From positions 62,001 through 126,000 of the forward strand of contig QJNS01000026.1 of NCBI GenBank assembly GCA_004154925.1: DNA of 64,000 nucleotides, written 5' to 3'. Position numbers and translations under genes: made by a program. The notes beneath the pieces are model-generated. The model searched no databases, was not told the origin of the DNA, and worked only from the letters and a program-made list of their open reading frames with translations. Source of the DNA: Monosporascus cannonballus (taxonomy: Eukaryota; Ascomycota; Sordariomycetes; Xylariales). How positions within the stretch are numbered: position 1 is the stretch's first letter; each line of letters opens with the position of its first letter. Of this stretch, positions 1-13,512 are shown in pieces.

Positions 1-297
1 AATTAAAATAAAAAATATATTTTAAGATTTTATACGAATATTTTTAAATTTTATATATTATTATTTTGGCTTATAAAGTTATGTTATTATCGTATTAACT
101 TAAAAAGGGTAAAAAAATATATTATATATTAATTAGAATTTTAATTTATTTTTTTATTATAATAATTTTTGCGAATTTATATAAAAATGTACCAAATAAA
201 ACGAAAAAATTATAATTTGTTATTCGGCTTTATTTTAGAAATTTTATTATTTTTGTAAATATTATTCTTAAAGGAGTTTAGCTGATATATTGGACTC
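1..297. other. AT-rich anonymous DNA
   Basis: Very AT-rich sequence with scattered TACG and CGA remnants, typical of RIP-mutated repeats. I could not match it to the elements elsewhere in the window and see no reading frame. It ends abruptly near 290-300, where base composition becomes balanced. Confidence 0.5.
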
Positions 298-440
298 CTG
301 ATAGATATTTCTTGATCAAAAGCTACAGCTGTGGTTACAGCTGCTGCGCCGCAGGCGCAGCTACAACCTCCAAAATGGGTTCCTGATCAAGATGAGGTAA
401 TAGAGCACCTGCAACGAGTTATCAATACACACATAACTGA
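298..440 (+). other. RIP-spared fragment, left half
   Basis: About 140 bp of balanced base composition wedged between AT-rich DNA and element D. One + frame is open from about 319 to the element boundary, with a Pro/Ala/Gln-rich stretch followed by KWVPDQDEVIEHLQRV. The fragment ends in ACTGA, and CTGA recurs at 13901 on the far side of element D. Joining 440 to 13905 continues the same frame for about 30 more codons before a TGA. It may be a piece of host coding DNA or of a less mutated repeat split by D. No family is recognised. Confidence 0.4.
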
Positions 441-740
441 TGTCCCTTATATCTGACACAAGTTACGTAATGGATCACCAATTCACTGGTAGTAAGCCAA
501 TAAGCCGGATTATTAACTTACTGGTAGTAATCCAGCTAACAGGAATAAGATATATATGCTTATTATTGCTATAGTTTAAATAGTTTTAATTATAATATAA
601 AATCATTACCTAAAGTATTTTTAATATTACGAAACGTAATACGATTATTATATTTATTGTTTAACTTTTTATGATATTTCTGCTAACATAAACCCGTACG
701 ATTAAGGTTTAATAATTAATTAAACTATTTAACCGTTATA
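441..740 (+). repeat. 5' LTR of D (shortened)
   Basis: From about 456 this aligns with the D 3' LTR at 13582-13900: the same ACAAGTTACGTAAT block, the same ACTGGTAGTAAG-like short repeats, and the shared R/U5 half ending CCGTTATA. The first ~90 bp of the 388-bp 3' LTR are missing or replaced and one repeat unit is shorter. Confidence 0.65.
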
Positions 741-797
741 CGTTATAAGTTTTTATTTAATAATACTGTTAAATTTTAAGCAATATCGATTAACGTT

Positions 798-1956
798 ATG
801 TTTATCAGCAAACAGCCCGAAAAACCTATTTATCAGGTCCCCGATTACCTGGATATTAAAATGGAATTCGAGGGAAAAAAAAAGAAACTTTGTTTTTTTC
901 GCAAAGAAGTTTTTCGATACCTGGATATTATAAACGAACGCATTTTTAAATTTAAAAGAAATAATAATAATCTTATAATGTTTTTTAAGTAACCTACGAA
1001 AAATTTAAGGAGAAAAAAAAAGCTTCCGAGATCGAGAAATTCTTTTAAGCAAACCAGGTTATCCAGCTAAATTCTATTAAGGAATCTGAAAAGGTTCTTA
1101 AGCTTTTTAAACCAGAATTTTTCGATAGAACTTTAACTAAATTATAACTATTTTTAATTTAGTATCGAATATACTTTAAATACTTTCTTATTCGACTTAT
1201 TAGACTTATTGTACGAATCGAATTTGTAATTAAATAATTTACCGAAAATACGGTTATTTAATTCGAACCCGCTATAAAAAATACGTTATTTTATTAATCC
1301 AAAAACGAAACCTAAAAATAATGCGAATTTACAATAGTTACGAATAATTCAAATAGGTATTAACAAAAGCTTTCGGAATAATAAACAAAAATATAAAGGC
1401 GGAAATATAAATTTAATAATTACGCCAAAAACGATCCGTATCTAGTTACAGCAGTATATTGATTTAATTAAAAGTCAAATTACATTGGGAATAAAATGTA
1501 TTAATAGCTAAGTTTTTCGAAGATCTAAAAAACATATAAAAAAACTTTTTAAACTTAATTGGCCTAATTATTTATCGGATTATATCGTTATGGCAGTTAA
1601 AATTAACGACCGATAATACGTATGGCGTATTAAAGGTAATAAAGGAAAAAATAATAACAAACCTCGATATATAGTTAATATTAGCGTTTTTTGACGTAAT
1701 AACACTTTTTACGATACGGAGTTAAAATCTATAAAACTAGGAGTTATTTATAAAAAGAACTAAACCCAGATTAAATGCTATAATTGCAATAAAATAGAAC
1801 GTAAGGCAACATAATATAAGGTATCTAAAAAGCCTCGTTAAAATAACTGAAAACCAGTACTTAAAGGATAATCTAAAGAAAATTAAAAAAACGGAAATAA
1901 ATCCAGTAATATAATTTACCTTAAATATATATTAAGTTCCACATAACGAAAAGTTT
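798..1956 (+). pseudogene. D gag (RIP-degraded)
   Basis: Gag of element D. It starts at ATG 798, just downstream of the LTR, with MFISKQPEKPIYQ and a charged EGKKKK segment. The homologous starts in B (55851) and E (50752) fix this choice. The only long open stretch is the first 64 codons; beyond that TAA/TAG codons are frequent. A CCHC zinc knuckle remnant lies at about 1777-1830 (KCYNCNKIE...), with later Cys/His positions eroded. Element A1 inserted about 130 bp downstream of it. Normally this protein packages element RNA in the cytoplasmic particle; here it cannot be made. Confidence 0.75.
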
Positions 1957-1961
1957 AATAA

Positions 1962-2356
1962 TGTCACAACCCAAGCCAGCTAGGTCTGCGGAAAAGGTCC
2001 AGCCAAGATCACAAAGCTACGCTAGTTCAGGGTCACGTAATCAGTGCTTAGCGGGTCTCAACTAAGCACAACTGAGCATAATTAAGCAGCATTAAATAAC
2101 CCTTTAACAAGGCTCTGTTAAACAAAGATAAATAATAATAAAAGGATTAAAATATATACGCTTATTATTTCTATAATTTAAATAGTATTAACTTGCAACA
2201 CTTATTAATACTAATTATTTATAATAAGCTTTTACGCCCTTAATATTAAAAAAAGTAATTAAGTTATTTCATTATTACAAAGTCTTACGATATTCCTATT
2301 AATATAAACCCGTACGATTAAGGTTTAATAATTAATTAAACCGTAAAACCGTTACA
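1962..2356 (+). repeat. 5' LTR of A1
   Basis: 395 bp, starting TGTCACAACCCAAGC and ending CCGTTACA. It matches 8300-8694 along its whole length with mostly C/T and G/A differences. The right half, from the ATATATACGCTTATT block onward, is shared with the LTRs of B, D, E, H and I. Confidence 0.9.
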
Positions 2357-2419
2357 CGTTATAAAATTTTATTAATAATACCGTTAAACTTTAAACAATA
2401 TTTAATACTGTCAAAATAT

Positions 2420-5400
2420 TAACTAACGTTTAAAAAACCCTTACTTAGCAACTTTAGGCTTAAATTCGGGAATTAAAAAAAAGATCCGACAAATCAGGGC
2501 TACGCCGCCTACACAAACCTTTTTCGCCCGCATAAAAACCAAAAAAGGCAAAACTCTACGATAAAAAAGGTAACCCGCAAATTTTTTTTAATTTAGGCGC
2601 GAATTTATCTTCGCTTCCTGGACTGTAACGATCCGGCGGATAAGGTCCTAATAATAAAAATATACGCAACGGGAAATGCTATTAATTAATTTAAACTTAT
2701 TATAAGGAATTTCCTAGATATAAAAAAATGAAATAAAAAAGATTTTATTAATAATTTTTTTAATTTATATTAATTTCTAAAATAAAATGCGCGATACTTT
2801 CGGCAATCCAAATAAAAATAATTTACGGCCTAATAATTCCTATAACTCCATAAAAAAGATTTGTATCCAAGTACGCCGTAATCTTTAAAAACCTTACGGC
2901 TATGACAAAATAAAAAAATAACGAAACCGATATTTTTATCGATATATTTTATACAAAATTAAAAATCAATATAAAATATATAATTGTTCGGATTAAGCGA
3001 TTAATTGCCTTAAACCAATATATTATAAAAATCATCAAAATTAACAATTAACAATTTAAAAAACGAAAAAAAAGAATAATATGTCTTACGTTTAGAATAT
3101 AATAAATTTAACCAAAGAAAAAAACGAAACGCATCCTTTATTTCTTACGAAATAACGCCAGGACCTATAGAATTCGGCGCTACTTACAGACAAAATTGGA
3201 GCCATATTAAAGGCTTTAATTATAGCGAAATTAAACATAAAGCTTATAAATGCAAAAAACCTAAAAAGCTATCATAGAATAATTAGATACCTGTATCGAA
3301 AAAATAATTTAGGAACAGTTAAGGAAACGATAGCAAAACTATTAACATAATTTAAGCCAAATACGTATTAGGCCTATAGCAAAAGGTCCAATAGGGACCA
3401 TTACGATAAGAAATTCGATACGAAATGGGAAAAGCCAAAAAACTAATTTAATAAATATCGTAAACATAACAAAAAACGTTATAAAAATAATTACGCGAAT
3501 ATTAAGATTAAATAAAAGAATTTTGTCCCGGAATACTTAAACAATACGGCAAAATACATATCATATATTATCGATAACGAAAACATCCCGATTACGAAAA
3601 ATAAAAATAACATATTTATAAACGAATTACCTGCATATATTATAAGGATTTAGATTTTTCAAAACGTAACGGAAAAAACTAAAACGATAAATAATAATAT
3701 CGATATTTTCGAACTATAACCCTAGAAAATATCTAACAGCTAGCCGAAATAAAATTTTAACTCGAAAAAAAATAATGCCGGCAAAAAAACGTTTTTATTA
3801 TTATAAATAATATAATTACTAAACGGAAAAAGAATTAATTTAACGTACAGTAAAAAACATTACCAAAAATTATTACGGATTTTTATTTTTAATTAACATT
3901 TATTATAAACTTTTACCAAAAGAAGTTATCCAAAAAAAATACGTTAATTAACAGAAATTCTTTGAGACGATAATTAATATAATGTATATTAAAATATAAT
4001 CGCAAATATAAACAATTAATTTATTTAATAAACAGAATTATAAAAAAATTAAAAATAACTAATATAATTGAAGGAAATAATACGCCGGCAATAACAACAA
4101 ATATAATAACTTAATATGCTAAACGAAAAAACATAAACAAAATTTGATAAACTTAAACAGAAGTTAAAAAAAGTTACCTATAAAAAGCTACAAAATAACG
4201 ATACCCAAAGAAATTAAAAAAAGTTTTCAAAAAAAAGTTTTAAACCCGACGATAAAAAGCATTAACGATCTTATTATTTTAGATATACGAATCGAAACGT
4301 ATTAATATATCGTAATAATAAATTACGGAATTTTAGGCGGAAATTATATTGCAATAAATAAGGTTAATAACTTTAAACTGCTATAAAGATATAAGTTAAA
4401 ACCTTACATAACGATAAATACCGAAACTTAAAAATTCGCTTACGATAACAGAAAAATTATATACGAAATTAATTACCTCGAAATTTTAAGTTACAAACGA
4501 TATTAAATAATGAATTTTGATATCGTTTTACTTAGGAATTACGATATAATCTTAAAATTACTATAGATACGCCAATACGGAATCTTAATTAATAACGGAA
4601 TTAGCCAGGTAAGATTCGCCTTATATCTTATTAGCAAATAAAAAAAATTGAGATCTTAATATTTAATCGATAATAGCAACGAATATAAGCATAAGAATAT
4701 AATAAAAACCTTACCACCCAAAAAAACAAAACATAAAAAAAACAGGCATTAAAACAAATACGACGTATCATTATTATTATTCGAACAAAATTAAAATAAT
4801 TAAATAATAATCTGGAACAATAAAAATAAAAGCTTAAAAAATAAAAAAATTTAACTAATATATTATTACAGTATTACATATATAAGTAATGTTTCGAAAA
4901 AGAGTTCGATATGAAATTACTAAAATATAACAAATAAAATTATAAAATAATCCTTAAAAAAGATCCTTAACAAAGTTTTACTCCATTTACAACCTTAATA
5001 AAAACGAATTACGCATTTTTAAGTAATACCTGGAAAATCGGTTACAAAAAAATAGATTTAACTTTCGAAATTACCGACAGGATATCCGATATTTTTCGTA
5101 CCAAAGAAAAATAGAAAACTACAACTTATAGTTAACTATCAACAACTAAATGATATTATTATCAAAAATAGAACATTATTACCTTTAATTACGGAAATAA
5201 ACAACCGATTTTACGGACCCAAATAGTTCATAATATTGGATTTTAAAAATAAATACAACCTTATCAGAATTAAAAAAAATACGAATAAAAAATAACTTTT
5301 AAAACGAAATACGGATTATTTAAGTATTTAGTTACGCCAATAGAACTTACGAACATACCAACAATTTTTAACCAATAATAAACTATATATTACGAAAATA

Positions 5401-7690
5401 CTTCGGTATTTTCGTTATATGCTATTTCGACAAATTTTTCATTTTCTTAAAGATGGAAAAAATATACGTAAAATACGTTTATAAGGTTTTTTAAGTTTTA
5501 TAAAACGCAAATCTATTTATTAACGCAAAACAAAATTAATTCCATAAACAAAAAATAAAATATTTAAGATATATCATTACTTTAAAATATATCAAAATAA
5601 ACCCTAAAGAAATCGCTACAATTACAAAATAACAAACGCCAACAACGGTGAAAAAAGTATAAACATTCCTTAAATTCGTTAATTATTACAAGAACTTTAT
5701 GCGAAATTTCAATAAAATAATTATACCTTTAATAAATCTTACGACAAAAAAAATTAAATCAACGTCAAATATAGAAAAAATATTTTGAGATATTAAGGAT
5801 AAAATTATTAACGAACTAATATTAATTATATACAATTTAAACCGCCTTATTAAATTAAAAACCGATATTTCGAATTATATATTAAATGTAAAAACCGGAT
5901 AACGAAATAATTAAGGCAAATTATACCTTATTATATTTTTTTCGTACAAGTTAAAAGGAGCCGAATTTAATTATGGCATTCCAGATAAAAGATTTATAGC
6001 TATTATTATAACATTTCGAAACTTTAAGTACTTTTTAAAAGAAAATCTATACCAAATTAAGGTTTATAAGAATTATTAAAACTTTACCTAATTTATTATA
6101 ATTAGGAAATTTATAAAACGATAATTAAAATATATAAAAAATAGGCAAAGTTTAACTTCGTTATTATCTATAAGAAAAGCTCAGAAAATAATAAAATAAA
6201 TACTTTAAATAAACAGCTAAATATCGAAAGAAATTAGTTAAAATTAGCTATATAATTATCGATATTATTATATAAAGATATTTACGCTTACGACAAATTA
6301 CGATAATTCGGGCAGTATCTTTCGATATATATCAGAAATTTAACAATATAACGACGGTTTCTCAAAAAACCAAAAAGCGAACAAAATATAAGTTTTAAAG
6401 GAATATCAAAAAGATTTAATACGAAAAATACATAAATATCAGTTATACGGACATCCAAGGATTTATAAATTTTTAATGCTTTAACGCATTTATTCCTTTC
6501 CTAAAATAAAATTCACGGTATAAAAAGTTATACGGCAATATAATATTTACGTTAAAGCAAAAACTCGACGACATAAGCCATACGAAAAATTACAGCTATT
6601 ACTAATTACAAAGCAATTATGGTATTTAATTATATTTAACTTTATTACCAAACTTTTTATGTTAAAAAATCCAATTACGAAAATATATTACGACAGCATT
6701 TTCGTAATATTCGATCGAATTACGAAACTTTCTTATTTTTTATTATATTACGAAAATACAGACGCCGAACAAATAATATACATTTTTTTTAATATATTTT
6801 CAACATATACGGATTACCTATGGAAATTATTTTAAATAAATGATTAATATTCGTATTTAAGTTTTGGCAAAGCTTCATAATACAAATCGGCCTAAATCAT
6901 AAATTATTCAATATATTTAAACTATACATAAATAAATAAATAAAATAAATTAAATTTTAAAACCTTACTTATAATATTATATTAATTACGAATAAAATAA
7001 CTAGGTTAACAAATTACTAATCACATAATTAACTTTTAATATTAATTACCATAAAAATATCAAAATAATATTTACGAATATAAATTTCGGTTTTATTCTA
7101 GAAATTTATAAAAAAATACGTAATAACGGTTTAGTTATTATCACAATAATTTTTACATTAAAACAATCACGATAAATATACTAAGAAACAAAAATAAAAC
7201 TAAAATTTATACGGAATTAAATAAGCAAATATTATAACTAGAAAAAGTTAAAAAATTAATTTTTAAAAAAGAAAGAATAGTTTTCCTTATTATGAAAAAT
7301 ATTTAAACAAAACGACTCAGCAAAAAAACTCGATTTCAAATATATCAGTCCGTATAAAATCGCCAAGAAAATCTTAAAAAACAATTATTAATTAAAATTG
7401 CAATTCAAAATTAAATAGAACTTAATTTTTAATATTATCTTATTCGAATTAATAATAAATATAATTAAAGTACATACGGCATAAAACAATATAACAACGG
7501 AAAACGAACAAACCTACGAAATGAGAAAAATATTTAATATGTAAAAATAAAACGGATTTACCTAATTCCTAATCAAATAGAAAAAGTATTCAAATTTCGA
7601 AAACACTTAAAAACTCGCCAAAAATCTTATTAACGCCCAACGCCTATTAAAAAACTTTCACCAGTAACGACGGAACCATCGGAATTAATA
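2420..7690 (+). pseudogene. A1 gag-pol (RIP-degraded)
   Basis: Remnant Gag-Pol polyprotein, recognisable only by patching stops. It has an eroded zinc knuckle near 3206-3260 with HKAYKC intact, and a protease strand GNYI near 4350. The RT block reads like the family pattern of YPIFFVPKK, then DLK.AYNLIRIKK, then FKTKYGLFEYLV, and the YLDD box has become YFDK near 5426-5440. The integrase keeps GHP and RHKPYEKLQ. The C-terminal chromodomain has Trp codons converted to stops, followed by AKNLINAQRLLKNFHQ, the usual end of this domain. The chromodomain normally targets integration to heterochromatin, which fits the nested insertions seen here. Confidence 0.8.
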
Positions 7691-7699
7691 ATATCCCAA

Positions 7700-8229
7700 T
7701 TAACGTTTTCTAGCAACCAGATAACGCCGGGCAGCTTAAAGGAAAAAGCTAAGGCGGCTAAAAAAGCCTTAGCGTTAGCCTACTCCTAATATTCCTGCTT
7801 TGTTAACTTTTTTAACAATTATAATTCTTACTATATTATTTTAATTCCTTTCGAACGAAAAAACGCTTTTTGTTTTCGAAAACGGATTAACCGCGTAATC
7901 ACCTTATTTATTTCTTGTTAATAACGTTTTTGCAATTTCAGAAAACGTTTTTTTACGAATATTTCCTTACGTTTTAAACGTTTATTTTCGACAAAGATAT
8001 TTTTTAAAAAAGATAAGAGAACGCCGTTACTATTACAAAAACAGTTACGTTTAACGTATGCCTTGCATTTGGAAACATTTTTTATCATTTCGCATTTCCA
8101 GTTTTTGGAAAAGCATAAAAAATACGGTCTAATTTTAAAATTAAAATTATCAAAGATAAAAAGCAGATTTTGACATCGTATAATGGACGAAAGAACTTGA
8201 CGACGATTTTTAATAATGCGGGCCGACAT
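7700..8229 (-). pseudogene. A1 antisense extra ORF
   Basis: A reading frame on the strand opposite to gag-pol, between the chromodomain and the 3' LTR. The likely start is the ATG at 8229 (MSARIIKNRRQ). It stays open to about 7918 and then continues with a few RIP-type stops through KVITRLIRFRKQKAFF to an Ala/Lys-rich end. About 170 codons can be followed. The N-terminus is basic and the second half is rich in Lys, Glu and Leu, as in a coiled coil. Frames of the same layout occur in D, B, E and H. Function unknown; it could be an accessory protein or a frame captured from the host. Confidence 0.6.
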
Positions 8230-8299
8230 TTTAAAAGAAAAAGGCTTACCAAAAGAAAAGAAAAATCTTAAGGGCAAAATTTAGAAAAAAAGAAGATCG

Positions 8300-8694
8300 T
8301 ATTATAACCCAAGCTAACTAGGCCTGCGAAAACGGTCCAGTCGAAATCACAAAGTTACGTTAGTTTAAGGTTACGTAATTAGTATTTAGCGGATTTCAAT
8401 TAAGCACGATTAAATACGACTAAATAGCATTAAATAACCGCTTAATAACGCTTTGCTAAACAGAAATAAGTAATAATAAAGGGATTAAGATATATACGCT
8501 TATTATTTCTATAATTTAAATAGTACTAGCTTGCAACATTTATCAATACCAATCGTTTGCAATACGTTTTTACGCCCTTGGTATTAAGAAACATAACTAA
8601 GTTACTCCATTGTTACAAAGTCCCACGATACTTCTACTAACATAAACCCGTACAACTAAGGTTTAATAGTTGGTTAAACCGTCTAGCCGTCACA
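8300..8694 (+). repeat. 3' LTR of A1
   Basis: 395 bp, starting TATTATAACCC (the first G read as A, as RIP would do) directly after an A/G tract (about 8284-8297), the likely polypurine tract. It ends GCCGTCACA and is followed by the TSD AATAA. It is less mutated than the 5' copy in its right half. Confidence 0.9.
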
Positions 8695-8699
8695 AATAA

Positions 8700-11600
8700 G
8701 GAATACGAAAAGCCAAAAAACTGGCTTAATAAATATTGCGAACATAATAAAAAGTATTATAAGGGTAATTACGCGAATCCTAGAACTAAATAAAAAAGAT
8801 CTGTCTCGAAACCTTTGATCAATATGGCAAAATACATGCTATATATTATCGACGAAGAGAATATCCCGATTAGAAAAAATAAAAATAACATATTTACGTA
8901 CGAATTATCCGTATGTATTATAAGGGATTTAATTTTCCAAACCGTACCGGAGATAATAAGGACAATAAGTAATAATATTGACGTTTTTGAACTATAACCC
9001 CAGAAGATATCCAGCAGCTGGCCGAAGCAAAAAACTGGCCCGAAAAAAAGTAATGCCTGCAAGAAAATCCCTTTTGGTATTATGGATAATATAATTACCA
9101 AACGAAAAAAAAATAATTTAACGTATAATAAAAAACATTATTAGAAAGTTATTATAGACCTTTCTTTTTAATTAGGATTTATTATAAATCCTTATAAAAG
9201 AATTATTCAGCGAAAAATGCGTTAATTTATAAAAGCTCGTTAGGATAATGATTAGGATAACGTATAATAAAATATAGTCGTAAACATAAAGAAACAATTT
9301 ATTTAATAAGGAAAAGAATTTAATAAAACTAAGAATAATTAATATAATTTAAAGGAATAATACGCCGGTAATAACAACAGATATAGTAATCTAATGCGCT
9401 AAATAAAAATATATAAATAAAGCTTAATAAACTCGAATAAAAATTAAAAGAAAAAGGTTACCTATAAAAAAGCTATAAAATAACGAAATCTAGAAAAATT
9501 AAAAGGAATTTCCGAAAATGGCTTTAAACGCGACGATAAAAAACGTTAATAACCTTATCATTTTGGAAATACGAATCGGAACGTATTAATATACTGTAAT
9601 AATGGATTGGGGAATTCTAGGCGACAATTATATTATATTAAATATGATTAATAAATTTAAATTATTATAAAGATATAAATTAAAACCTTATATAATAACG
9701 AATACCGAAAGTTAGGACTTTGCTTATGATAACGGGAAATTTATATACGAAATTAATTTCGATATCGTTTTATTCGGGAATTACAATATAATTTTAAGAT
9801 TATTATATATACACCAATACGAAATTTTAATTAACGGAAAAACTGTCTAAATAAGGTTTATTTTATTTCTTATTAATAAATAAAAAAATTAAGATTTTAA
9901 TATTTGATCGATAATAACGATAAATACAGGCATAAAACTACGATAAAAACCTTATTGTCGAAAAGAATAAAATATAAAAAAACGGGCATTAAAGAAAAAT
10001 ACGACGTATCGTTATTATTATCAAAACGACATTAAAGTAACTAAATAACAATCTAGAACAACAGCAGCCTTAAAGGTTAAAGAATCTGACCAATATGTTA
10101 TTATAATGCCATAAATATAAGTAATTTCTCAGAAAGAAACTTAATACGAAATTATTAAAATATAGCAAATAAAATTATAAGATAATTCTTAAAAAAGGAT
10201 TTTCGACGAAATTTTACCATATTTATAACCTTAACGGAAACGAATTACGTATTTTCAAAAGATACCTAGAAAATCGGTTATAAAAAGGAGGATTCGACTT
10301 TCGAAATTACTAGCAAAATACTTCATATTTTTCGTGCCGAAAAAAAACAAAAAATTACGACTTATAGTTAATTATTAACAACTAAATAATATCAATATTA
10401 AGGATCGAATATTATTATTCTTAATTATAGAAATAAAAAATCAATTTTACGGAATCAAATAATTTATAATATTCGATCTCAAAAATAAATATAACCTTAT
10501 TAAGATTAAAAAAGAATACAAATAGAAAATAACTTTTAAAACGAAATATAAATTATTTAGATATTTTGTTACGTTAACAAGATTTATTAACGTATCAGTA
10601 ACTTTTTAACAGATAATAAATTATATATTCCAAAAATATCTTAATGTTTTATTTATTTATTATCTCGACAACATTTTTATTTTTTTCGAAATCGAAAAAA
10701 TATACGCAAAATACGTTCATAAAACTTTTTAAACTTTATAAAATACAAAATTATTTATTAATGCAAAAAAGAATTAATTTTATATATAGGAAATAAAAAA
10801 TCTAAAATATATTATTACCTTAAGATATATTAGGATAAACTTTAAAGAAATCGTTATAATTGTAAAATAATAAACGCTAACGATAACTTAAAAAGTATAA
10901 ATATTCCTTAAATTTATTAATTATTATAAGATATTTACTTAAAGTTTTTGTAAAATAATTATTTCTTTAATAAATATTAGGGAAAAAAATTTAAATAGTC
11001 GTTAAATTCGGACAAAGTATTTTAGAATATTAAGAATACGATTATCAGCGAGCCAATACTAATTATATACAATTTAAACCGCCTTATTAAGCTAAAAACC
11101 GATATTTCGAATTACGCAGTAAACGTAATAATTGGGTAATAAGATAATTGAAACAAATTATATTTTATTATATTCTTTTCGTATAAATTAAAAGGAGCCG
11201 AACTTAAATACGGTATATTAAATAAAAAATATATGGTTATTATTATGGTATTTCAAAAATTTAGGCATTTTTTAGAAGAAAGCTTATATCAGATTAAGGT
11301 TTTTATAAATTATTAAAATTTTTATTTATTTTATTATAATTAGGGAATTTATAAAACGATAATTTCATTACGTAAAAGAAATGGCGAATTTCGATTTCGT
11401 TATTATTTATAAAAAAGGCTTAAACAATAATGGAATAAATATTTTAAATAAACGACTAAATTTTAAAAAGAAATTAATTAAAGTTCATTATATAATTTCT
11501 AATATTATTATAAAAGGATATTTACGTTTATGATAGATTACGATAATTTTGGCAGTATTTTTTAACATATATCGAAAAATCCAGCAGTATAACGATAATT

Positions 11601-12920
11601 TCCCAAAAAACCAAAAAATAAATAAAATATAAATTCCAGAAAAATATCCGAAACATTTAGTACGAAATATATACGAACATTAATTACATAAATATCTAGG
11701 GATTTATAAAACCTTAAAATAACTTTAACGCATATATTTTTTTAAAAAAATAAAGTTAATAATATAAAAAATCATATAGTAATAAAATATTTGCGTTAAA
11801 GCAAAAATTCTATAATATAGGTTATACGAAAAACTATAGCTATTATTAATCGTAAAGCGATTATGGTATTTAATTATATTCGATTTTATTATTAAATTTT
11901 TTATATTATAAAATCCAGTTACGAAAATATATTATAACAGTATTTTCGTAATCGTCGACCGATTTACGAAATCTTTTTACTTTTTACCATATTATAAGGA
12001 TATAAATGTCGAACAAACATATATTTTCTTTAAATACATTTTCGGCATTTACGGATTATTAATGGAAATTATCTTAAATAAATAATCAATATTTGTATTT
12101 AAATTTTACTAAAACCTAATAATATAACTCGGCCTAAATTATAAATTATTTAACGTATTTACATTTTAAAAAAATAACTAAATAAAACAAATAAATTAAA
12201 TTTTACAATCTTACTTACTTTATTATATTAAATACGAACAAAACAATTAAGTTAAGAAATTACTTATTACTTATCTAGCTTATAATATCAATTACTCTAA
12301 AGATATTAAAATAATATTTATAAATGTAAATTTTGATTTTATTTTAAAGGTTTATAGAAAAATACGTAATAACGGTCTAATTAATATTAAAATAATCATT
12401 ATATTAAAATAATTATAATAGTTATTTTAAAAATTAAAACCGAAACTAGTATTCGTACGAAATCAAATAAAGAAATATTATAATGAAAAGAAATTAAAAA
12501 ATTTAATTTTCGAAAAAGCAAAATAATTTTTTTCGTTTCCAAAAATATTTAAATAAAACGACTTAATAAAAAACTCGATTGTAAATATATCGGTTTATTT
12601 AAAATCGCTTAAAAAATTTAAAAAATAATTACCAATTAAAATATTTACTAAAAGTTAAACTCTATTTAATTCTTTTCGTTTCCTTATTCAAATTAATAAC
12701 AGATATATTTAAAATATATACGGCACAAAATAATATAAAAATAAGAAACGAATAAACATATAAAGTAAAAAAAATTTCGATGTACAAAAACAAAATAGAT
12801 TTACCTAATACTTAATTAAGTAAAAAAAATATCCAAATTCCGAAAATATTTAGAAACTTGCCAAAAGCCTTATTAGCGCCTAACGCCTATTAAAGAACTT
12901 TTACCAACAACAACGGAACC
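8700..12920 (+). pseudogene. D pol (RIP-degraded)
   Basis: Continuation of element D after the A1 insertion. A 60-codon stretch at 8815-8997 is still open (MAKYMLYIIDEENIPIRKNK...) and corresponds to the gag/protease junction seen at 3540-3720 and 49340-49480. Further on are protease near 9590-9640, RT about 10270-10690 with YLDD changed to YLDN near 10660-10680, integrase HHCC around 11670-11790, integrase core around 11890-12080, and a chromodomain about 12780-12915. Many in-frame TAA/TAG codons show it cannot be translated. Confidence 0.75.
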
Positions 12921-12959
12921 ATCCGAAATAATAATATTCCAGTCCACAAAATCTAAAAA

Positions 12960-13426
12960 AAACCCTTAGTCCACCGTATTTCAATCAATAACGTCCACCT
13001 TACCTAAGGCCTGCACTTTAATCATCAATTTTAATTCCAACTACGCAAAATCGTCGGAATGATCTAAAAACTAAAGGGCACGATTAACAAATTTTACACC
13101 CTAGGATTAATAATATTGGCGTTAACGACATATACGAAAAAAACGCATAAAAACTTCGGACAAAAACTTTTCGGCCGCTAACTTTTCCTTTTTTAATCTT
13201 TTCGATTTTGCAATATAACGGTTAATTATAGAAACGGGGATTCCTATCCCGTCGTACGAACGATCTCGACAAATATACTCTTTATAACGAAAAACCCCGT
13301 TTATTATTTGGCAATTAAGCTACCGGATAAAACAAAAAAACAAAATATCCCGTTAAATCCTTCGAATTTAATTAAATTAATTAAGGCAAATCGTTATTCG
13401 GATTTGCGAAAACAACGTTTGGACAT
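12960..13426 (-). pseudogene. D antisense extra ORF
   Basis: Counterpart of the antisense frame in A1, on the strand opposite to D gag-pol. It begins at ATG 13426 (MSKRCFRKSE, basic), passes several CAA/CAG-to-stop changes and one frame change, and continues as KRLKKEKLAAEKFLSEVF to about 12960. It most resembles the frame in H. No known domain recognised. Confidence 0.5.
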
Positions 13427-13512
13427 ACCAGAAAATATATTAAATAAATACCAAAAGCTTATCGAAAAAAAAAGGAAATCTTAAGGGCAAAATTTGAAAA
13501 AAGAGAAAATCG

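Larger units (their letters stand above)
1962..8694 (+). mobile_element. Full-length chromovirus LTR retrotransposon A1
   Basis: A complete but mutated Ty3/gypsy element of 6733 bp. The two LTRs are exactly equal in length (395 bp) and are flanked by the direct repeat AATAA (1957-1961 and 8695-8699). Internal order in + orientation: gag with CCHC remnant near 3206-3260, protease near 4315-4360, reverse transcriptase about 5070-5460, RNase H about 5640-6000, integrase HHCC about 6430-6560 and core about 6600-6800, chromodomain about 7540-7690. An antisense frame and a purine tract precede the 3' LTR. It is nested in element D and is therefore younger than D. Confidence 0.92.

Noticed and set aside
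8769..9101. 110-codon - strand frame with hydrophobic stretches, and its counterpart at 57086-57421
   Set aside because: Complement of the gag-pol junction of D and B. Recurrent because the elements are homologous, and hydrophobic because T-rich codons give Phe/Leu/Ile.
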